The position numbers and the translations under genes are program-made. Below the pieces are notes generated by a model. It made no database searches. It saw only the letters and a program-made list of their open reading frames with translations, and was not told the origin of the DNA. Shown piece by piece: positions 1-5,499 of a stretch of DNA of 5,499 nt (position 1 is the stretch's first letter; each line of letters opens with the position of its first letter). Source of the stretch: Phenylobacterium sp. (GTDB lineage: Bacteria; Pseudomonadota; Alphaproteobacteria; Caulobacterales; Caulobacteraceae); the NCBI GenBank assembly GCA_028291285.1, contig JAQGIJ010000269.1, forward strand, positions 1 through 5,499. The letters are read 5' to 3'.

Positions 1-495
1 AGGACCTGGGAGGCGACCACCCGGCACAAGGAGGCGGAAGGCTCCTCCTACTACCGGCACTTCCACATGGGCCTGCTGCGCGAGGACGGCGCGCCCAAGC
101 CCGGGCTGGAGGTCTACGCCGACTACGCCGCGCAGATGGGCCTCTGCCAGTGGTTCCACTTCGAGGACCACCGGCTGGACGAGGCCGTGGCCTGGATGAA
201 GCGGCTGGGCGTGAAGCACCTGCGCACCGGGCTTTCCTGGGCCGACAGCTTCAGGCCCAACGCGCTGGCCTGGTTCGACCGGCAGATGGAGGCGCTCGCC
301 GACTTCGAGGTGACGGTGACTTTCTGCTTCACCCCCGAGCACCGCGGTATCGAGCCGCACCACACCAGCCCGCCGCAGGCGGCCGAGGAGTACGCCGGGT
401 TCTGCGCCGACATGGTCCGCCGCTATGCGCCCCAAACCGCCCGACCCGTCGACGCCCAGCCCGCCCGCGGCGCGCGGGCCGTGGCGGCGGAATGA
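1..495 (+). CDS. Glycoside hydrolase-like protein (beta-xylosidase-like TIM barrel), C-terminal part only
   Basis: The gene enters the window already open, so its start lies upstream; 164 codons are visible before TGA at 493-495. Visible residues about 15-34 (SSYYRHFHMGLLREDGAPKP) resemble the last strand and closing segment of a retaining glycoside hydrolase barrel of the beta-xylosidase/GH39-GH5 style. Residues 46-143 then look like the beginning of such a barrel: strand 1 (MGLCQWFHFED, 46-56), helix, strand 2 (VKHLRTGLSWAD, 71-82), helix, strand 3 (VTVTFCFTPEHRG, 104-116), HHTSPP, and a helix ending MVRRYAP (138-144). The stop comes about 20 residues later, just where a fourth strand carrying the acid/base Asn-Glu-Pro motif would be expected. 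The tail (145-164) is Ala/Pro/Arg-rich and probably disordered. The likely role is acting on a sugar or glycan; the substrate is unknown and no catalytic glutamate can be assigned in the visible part. One base separates it from the phosphatase gene, suggesting translational coupling. The family call is from motif memory and moderately sure. Confidence 0.55.
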   Translation, partial: RTWEATTRHKEAEGSSYYRHFHMGLLREDGAPKPGLEVYADYAAQMGLCQWFHFEDHRLDEAVAWMKRLGVKHLRTGLSWADSFRPNALAWFDRQMEALADFEVTVTFCFTPEHRGIEPHHTSPPQAAEEYAGFCADMVRRYAPQTARPVDAQPARGARAVAAE

Positions 496-496
496 G

Positions 497-1021
497 ATGG
501 ACGGGGGCCTCGCCCCGGACCTGACCTGGATTACCGGCGACCTCGCGGTCGGCGGCTACCTGCCGCCGGGCGCCGCGGCGCTTTTGGCCGCAGGCCACGG
601 GGTCGGCTACGTCGTCGACATGCGCGCGGAGGCCTGCGACGATGCCACCGAGCTCGCCGCTTCGGGGTTGAAGTTCGTGCGCCTGCCCACGCCCGACCAC
701 CACGCGCCCACCCAGGACCAGCTCGACGAGGGCGTGGCCTTCGCCGAGGCCGCGCGCGCCGCGGGCGCCAAGATCCTGATCCATTGCCAGCACGGCATCG
801 GCCGCTCCGTGACGCTCGCCCTCTGCGTCCTGGTCGATCGCGGCTTGCAGCCGCTTGCGGCGTTGGCCCGCGCCAAGGACGTTCGCGAGCTCGTCTCGCC
901 GAGCCCGGCGCAGTACGAGGCCTGGGCGGCGTGGATGCGCCGCCGCGCGCCCTGGACCGCCATTCCGCAGTTCGAGGCCTTCACGGCGATCGCCTACCGC
1001 CATCTGGCGGCGCGGGCCTGA
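497..1021 (+). CDS. Dual-specificity-type Cys phosphatase
   Basis: A 174-residue protein with the signature P-loop of Cys-based phosphatases, HCQHGIGRS at residues 96-104. The nucleophile would be Cys97 and the phosphate-binding arginine Arg103 (CX5R), followed by Ser104. Asp67 in LPTPDHHAPT, 30 residues before the Cys, is well placed as the general acid. The N-terminal part (LTWITGDLAVGGYLPPG, 9-25) matches the usual opening of compact dual-specificity phosphatases, and the length fits a single catalytic domain with no signal peptide or membrane segment, so it should be cytoplasmic. The start was chosen at 497 rather than the in-frame ATG at 425: the earlier start would overlap the hydrolase gene by 71 bases and add a Pro-rich tail-like stretch unlike a phosphatase, whereas 497 sits one base after the upstream stop. 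The substrate could be a phosphoprotein, a phosphosugar or a nucleotide-like intermediate. Its place directly before a PRTase/kinase-like gene favours a role in the same pathway, but that is inference. Confidence 0.85.
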   Translation: MDGGLAPDLTWITGDLAVGGYLPPGAAALLAAGHGVGYVVDMRAEACDDATELAASGLKFVRLPTPDHHAPTQDQLDEGVAFAEAARAAGAKILIHCQHGIGRSVTLALCVLVDRGLQPLAALARAKDVRELVSPSPAQYEAWAAWMRRRAPWTAIPQFEAFTAIAYRHLAARA

Positions 1022-1022
1022 G

Positions 1023-2759
1023 ATGCTGGTCTACGGCGACCGCGCGCGGGCGACCACGCCCCGGCAGATGCTGCGGGAGATCACCAGCGTGCTGCGCGCC
1101 GCGGAGGCGGCGCAGCCCGGGCCGGGGCGCCACGACCTCCTGACCCACGCCTTCATCGAGGCCGCCTGCCTGACCCAGGGCGTCGCCGACGCAGAGTTCG
1201 AGGCGCGCGGGGCGGACGACCTCTCCATGGGCCAGGACGCCTGCCTGGCGCTCCTGCTGATGCTGGCGCGCAAGCTCACGGCCTCCGCCTGGAGCGGCTT
1301 CGCCGCGATCGGGCCCGGCGTCGCCCCCGAGCTGATGTCGCTGGCCGTCCAGCCGTTGCCCGAGGCGATCTCGGTCAGGACGCCGGAGGGCTACGCCTTC
1401 TATGCGGTCTATCCCGAAGCCTATCTCAAGGCCGCCGCCGAGCATCCCTGGCCGGCAACCCCGCTGGTCATCGGCCTGCGCAGCATCGGAACCGGCCTGG
1501 CGGCCCTCGTCGCCGCCGTCACCGGCGCGCGCACCGTCATCACGCTGCGGCCCTGCGGCCACCCCTTCCGGCGCGAGCTGAGGGTCTCCGACCAGCTCCG
1601 CGGCCTGCTCGCCGCCCACGACGGCCCGTTCGCCATCGTCGACGAAGGCCCGGGACTTTCCGGCAGCTCGTTCGGCGCCACGGCCGACCTGCTGGAGAGC
1701 CTGGGCGTGGCGGAGGATCGGATCGTCTTCCTGCCGAGCCATCGCGGGGACCTCGGCCCCGAGGCCGATCCGCGGCATCGCGCGCGGTGGAGCCGCGCCG
1801 CGCGGCCGGTGGCGACCTTCGAGGACCTTGCCGCCGAGCTTCCGCTGGCGGACTGGTTCGCCGACCTCACGGGCCGGATCGAGGCGGTGGAGGACCTCTC
1901 CGGCGGCGCGTGGCGCAGCACGCTGGCCCTGCCCGCCGAGGCCATGCCGCCGGCCAACGCGGCGCAGGAGCAGCTGAAGTTCCGGCTCCGCACCGCCTCC
2001 GGCTGGTGGCTCGCCAAGTTCGCCGGGCTCGGGGCCACGGGCGCGGCCAAGTTCGAGCGCGCCAAGGCCCTGCACCGCGCCGGCTTCACGCCCGAGCCGC
2101 TGGCGCTGCGGCGCGGCTTCATCCTGGAGCACTGGGAGGACGGGGCGCCGGGCGCCGCCGTGGAGCGGGCGCGGCTGGTGGAGCACCTCGCCGCCTACCT
2201 CGCCTTCCGCGCCGCCGCCCTGCCCGTCGAGCCCGGCTGCGGCGCCAGCCTCGATGAGCTCGGGGAGATGACCCGGGTCAACCTGCGGGAGACCTTGGGC
2301 CCCGGCGCCGAGGCGCGGGTCGGCCCCCGGCTGGAGGCCGCCGCCGCCGCGCCCCCCGCCCGCCCGGTCCACATCGACGGCCGGCTGCACGCCTGGGAAT
2401 GGCGGCTGACGCCGGACGACCTGCTCCTGAAGACTGACGCCGTCGACCATTCCTGCGCCCACGACCTGGTGGGCTGCCAGGAGATCGGCTGGGACGTGGC
2501 CGGCGCCCGCCTCGAGTTCGACCTCGACGATGAGGAGACCGCCCACCTCTGCGACGCGGTCGAGCAGGCGACCGGCGAGCGGCCTGACCCTGCGCGCCTC
2601 GCCTTCTTCGACTTCGCCTATCCGGCGTTCCAGGCCGGCTGGTGGCGGATGGCCGAAGAGGCCGCCGCCGCGGAGGAGCGCGCCCGGCTCGGCGCCTGCG
2701 TCGAACGCTATGTGCGGCGCCTCGCCAAGCTCGCGGGGGCCCCGGAATCGGCCGACTAA
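1023..2759 (+). CDS. Predicted phosphoribosyltransferase fused to an APH/kinase-like domain
   Basis: A 578-residue protein; I know no characterised relative. Residues 1-140 are mostly helical with no motif I recognise. Residues 147-240 look like a type I PRTase core: a hydrophobic strand and loop (LVIGLRSIGTGLAALVAA, 148-165), a basic segment (HPFRRELRVSDQLRG, 180-194), then a PRPP-loop-like motif IVDEGPGLSGSSF (205-217) with acidic Asp207-Glu208 and a Gly/Ser phosphate-binding turn. From about 315 a kinase-like fold of the aminoglycoside phosphotransferase type appears. Lys332 (WWLAKFAG) is a candidate ATP lysine, Glu345 a candidate helix-C glutamate, FILEHWEDG (367-374) is hinge-like, VHIDGRLHAWEW (449-460) resembles an HxD catalytic loop with Asp452, and LLKTDAVDH (468-476) offers Asp472 as metal ligand. 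The asparagine usual five residues after the catalytic Asp is replaced by Ala457. The start at 1023 is one base after the phosphatase stop; an earlier in-frame start at 855 would overlap that gene deeply. Domain calls rest on motifs only; the PRTase is the firmer one. Confidence 0.55.
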   Translation: MLVYGDRARATTPRQMLREITSVLRAAEAAQPGPGRHDLLTHAFIEAACLTQGVADAEFEARGADDLSMGQDACLALLLMLARKLTASAWSGFAAIGPGVAPELMSLAVQPLPEAISVRTPEGYAFYAVYPEAYLKAAAEHPWPATPLVIGLRSIGTGLAALVAAVTGARTVITLRPCGHPFRRELRVSDQLRGLLAAHDGPFAIVDEGPGLSGSSFGATADLLESLGVAEDRIVFLPSHRGDLGPEADPRHRARWSRAARPVATFEDLAAELPLADWFADLTGRIEAVEDLSGGAWRSTLALPAEAMPPANAAQEQLKFRLRTASGWWLAKFAGLGATGAAKFERAKALHRAGFTPEPLALRRGFILEHWEDGAPGAAVERARLVEHLAAYLAFRAAALPVEPGCGASLDELGEMTRVNLRETLGPGAEARVGPRLEAAAAAPPARPVHIDGRLHAWEWRLTPDDLLLKTDAVDHSCAHDLVGCQEIGWDVAGARLEFDLDDEETAHLCDAVEQATGERPDPARLAFFDFAYPAFQAGWWRMAEEAAAAEERARLGACVERYVRRLAKLAGAPESAD

Positions 2760-2774
2760 GGGAGACCTGCCCAC

Positions 2775-2778
2775 GAGG
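2775..2778 (+). promoter_or_regulatory. Ribosome binding site for the TTG-started glycosyltransferase gene
   Basis: GAGG lies 8 bases before the TTG at 2787, a normal Shine-Dalgarno distance. A second purine run, GGGAGA, lies just after the preceding stop but is over 20 bases from the TTG, too far to serve it. The site supports TTG 2787 as the start, since no ATG gives a better N-terminus: MRFALIKGQSQYGS begins directly with the first strand of the nucleotide-binding fold. Confidence 0.6.
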
Positions 2779-2786
2779 TCCGCCGC

Positions 2787-3959
2787 TTGCGCTTCGCACT
2801 CATCAAAGGCCAGTCGCAGTACGGCTCGCTGCGGCTGCACGTCGACCAGCTGGCGCAGGCGCTGGCCGCGCTCGGCCACGAGGCGCGCGTCGTCGACATG
2901 AGCGCGGACGACCGCCAGGACCAGCTGAATGCCGCAACCCTGGCGCGGCCGGACTGCTTCTTCGGCTTCAGCGGCGTCGGCTGCGACCTGAAGGCGGGCG
3001 AGGCCTCGGCCTATGACGTCTGGGGCTGCGCCTATGCCTCGCTGTACGTCGACAATCCCGTGCACCACCTGGCGCGCCTGCAGACGCCGATCCGCAAGCA
3101 CGTCGCGCTGTTCCTCGACCGCAACCACCTGCAGTTCGTCAACGCCTCGCCCTTCGCCCGCGGCGTCGCCCAGCTGGGCTTCGTCCCCCCCGGCGCCAAC
3201 GAGCTGCCGGAGCCGCCGGACCTTTCCGACGAGGCCTTCGCCCGGCGCGACATCCCGGCGATGTTCACCGGCACCTATCGCGGCGCGCCGCAGACGCCCT
3301 GGCGTGAGTGGCCGGACAGCCCCGCGAGAACCGTGGCCGACGGGATCGCCGAGCGGATGGCGGCGGACGCCCGGCTGTCGATCCTGGACGCGCTGCGCGC
3401 CGTGCTGCGCAGCCTAAGCGCCGAACTCACGCCGCAGCTCTTCAGCGACATCGCCCCCCTGCTCTCCGGTCCGCAGTTCTTCGCCGAGGCCTACCACCGC
3501 GACGCGGTCCTGCAGGCGCTGGGCTCCGCGGGCGTGGCCCTGCACATCTGGGGCAATGGCTGGGAGCCGCTCGCCCAGCGCTACCCGTCCTTCGTCTACG
3601 GCGGCGTCGGCAGCTTCGCCGAGACCCTGCATACGCTGCGCCGGGCCAGGGTGGTGCTGAACATCAACAACGGCTTCACCGCCGGAGGCCACGAGCGGGT
3701 GTTCACCGCCATGTGCGCCGGCGCGGCGGTGTTCTCCGACGCCAATCCCTATTACGACCAGGCCTTCAAGGACGGGCGCGAGATCGTCACCTTCGCCTGG
3801 CCGAAGCTGGCCGAGGCGCCGGACCGCCTCGCCGCCCTGATCGCCGACGAGGCCCGCGCCGCGGGGATCGCCCGCGCCGGCGCCACGAAGGCGCAAGCCG
3901 AGCACCGCTGGACCGAGCGCGCGGGGCGGCTGGTCAAGGCGGTGAAGCAGGCGGCGTGA
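2787..3959 (+). CDS. CgeB-type glycosyltransferase
   Basis: A 390-residue predicted glycosyltransferase of GT-B fold. Its C-terminal domain matches the CgeB/Glyco_trans_1_2 type: RARVVLNINNGF (286-297), then GGHERVFTAMCAGAAVFSD (300-318) with Glu303 at the conserved glutamate position expected to contact the donor nucleotide sugar, then NPYYDQAF (320-327). The N-terminal half begins with a strand and helix (MRFALIKG, then LRLHVDQLAQALAALGHEARVVDM, about 15-38) typical of the acceptor-side Rossmann domain, and LYVDNPVHHL (86-95) is the loop often seen in this group. HIWGNGWEPL (253-262) joins the domains. There is no signal peptide or membrane segment, so it should act in the cytoplasm or at the inner membrane face. 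The start is TTG, supported by a GAGG site. It follows the PRTase/kinase-like gene by 27 bases and is probably the last gene of the operon. CgeB relatives glycosylate spore coat, capsule, flagellin or other surface polymers; donor and acceptor here are unknown. The family call is confident, the target is not. Confidence 0.85.
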   Translation: MRFALIKGQSQYGSLRLHVDQLAQALAALGHEARVVDMSADDRQDQLNAATLARPDCFFGFSGVGCDLKAGEASAYDVWGCAYASLYVDNPVHHLARLQTPIRKHVALFLDRNHLQFVNASPFARGVAQLGFVPPGANELPEPPDLSDEAFARRDIPAMFTGTYRGAPQTPWREWPDSPARTVADGIAERMAADARLSILDALRAVLRSLSAELTPQLFSDIAPLLSGPQFFAEAYHRDAVLQALGSAGVALHIWGNGWEPLAQRYPSFVYGGVGSFAETLHTLRRARVVLNINNGFTAGGHERVFTAMCAGAAVFSDANPYYDQAFKDGREIVTFAWPKLAEAPDRLAALIADEARAAGIARAGATKAQAEHRWTERAGRLVKAVKQAA

Positions 3960-3983
3960 GGCGGCGGCGAAAGACACGCCCCC

Positions 3984-4022
3984 AGCCGAGGCGCAGCACA
4001 GCGCCGAGGCCGACGCACGGCT
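3984..4022. terminator. Weak inverted repeat in the convergent gap, possible bidirectional terminator
   Basis: The 63-base gap between two facing genes contains GGCGC (3990-3994), a six-base loop, and GCGCC (4001-4005). Outside it AGCCG (3984-3988) can pair with CGGCT (4018-4022), though the connecting arms are unequal (1 and 12 bases). There is no T-run on either side, so it is not a standard intrinsic terminator. In GC-rich DNA such short palindromes arise easily; position is the main argument. Confidence 0.25.
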
Positions 4023-5474
<1,452 letters not shown>

Positions 5475-5483
5475 CGGGTCGGT

Positions 5484-5487
5484 CTCC
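5484..5487 (-). promoter_or_regulatory. Ribosome binding site of gltD
   Basis: Read on the - strand, GGAG lies 9 bases before the ATG at 5474-5472. It decides the start in favour of this ATG over the in-frame TTG at 5489, whose codon overlaps the site. Only 25 bases upstream of the ATG are in the window, so no promoter can be assessed. Confidence 0.7.
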
Positions 5488-5499
5488 AAACTCTAGAGG

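Noticed and set aside
421..495. Possible frameshift at the end of the hydrolase-like gene
   Set aside because: I looked for continuing barrel sequence (an Asn-Glu-Pro strand) in the other frames after 421 and found only the phosphatase, so a simple single-base frameshift is not supported, although an older truncation remains possible.
425..496. Earlier ATG giving the phosphatase 24 more N-terminal residues
   Set aside because: The extra stretch is Pro/Arg-rich, overlaps the hydrolase gene and looks like no phosphatase N-terminus; the ATG at 497 fits the one-base coupling repeated at the next junction.
855..1022. Earlier in-frame start giving the PRTase/kinase-like protein 56 more residues
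   Set aside because: It would overlap the phosphatase gene by 167 bases, and the extra residues are Arg/Ser/Pro-rich, typical of out-of-frame reading of GC-rich DNA.
981..3128. 715-codon open frame on the - strand across the PRTase/kinase-like gene
   Set aside because: It lies antisense to a gene with clear motifs and good coupling, and its translation is Arg/Gly/Ala-rich without recognisable motifs. Long antisense frames are expected in very GC-rich DNA.
3985..4009. Direct repeat GCCGAGG occurring twice in the convergent gap
   Set aside because: Seven bases repeated in GC-rich DNA is near chance, and no further copies or target-site features mark a mobile element or attachment site.

Overview
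The window is very GC-rich throughout, with strong G/C third-position bias in all genes. The glutamate synthase small subunit looks alphaproteobacterial, so I suspect a Caulobacteraceae-like organism (Caulobacter/Phenylobacterium type). That assignment is an inference from composition and protein style, not a search result.

Layout: four genes on the + strand fill bases 1 to 3959, and one gene on the - strand fills 4023 to 5474. In order, the + strand genes are: the 3' end of a glycoside-hydrolase-like gene (1-495, start off-window); a small dual-specificity-type Cys phosphatase (497-1021); a 578-residue protein that looks like a phosphoribosyltransferase (PRTase) domain fused to an aminoglycoside-phosphotransferase/kinase-like domain (1023-2759); and a CgeB-type glycosyltransferase starting at TTG (2787-3959). 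The first three are joined by two identical TGAGATG stop/start junctions with one spacer base, and the fourth follows after 27 bases, so they almost certainly form one operon. Facing them is gltD, the NADPH-dependent glutamate synthase small subunit, ending 63 bases from the glycosyltransferase stop. It is a housekeeping gene and is probably functionally unrelated to the operon.

How the genes may work together: a sugar-acting hydrolase, a phosphatase, a PRTase-plus-kinase-like protein and a glycosyltransferase in one transcription unit point to a pathway that makes or remodels a phosphoribosyl- or sugar-linked molecule, possibly at the cell surface. This combination is the best candidate in the window for an undescribed system. 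The product cannot be read from the sequence. Apart from the 63-base convergent gap and the 27-base gap before the glycosyltransferase there is almost no non-coding DNA. I see no RNA genes, mobile elements, CRISPR arrays or long repeats.
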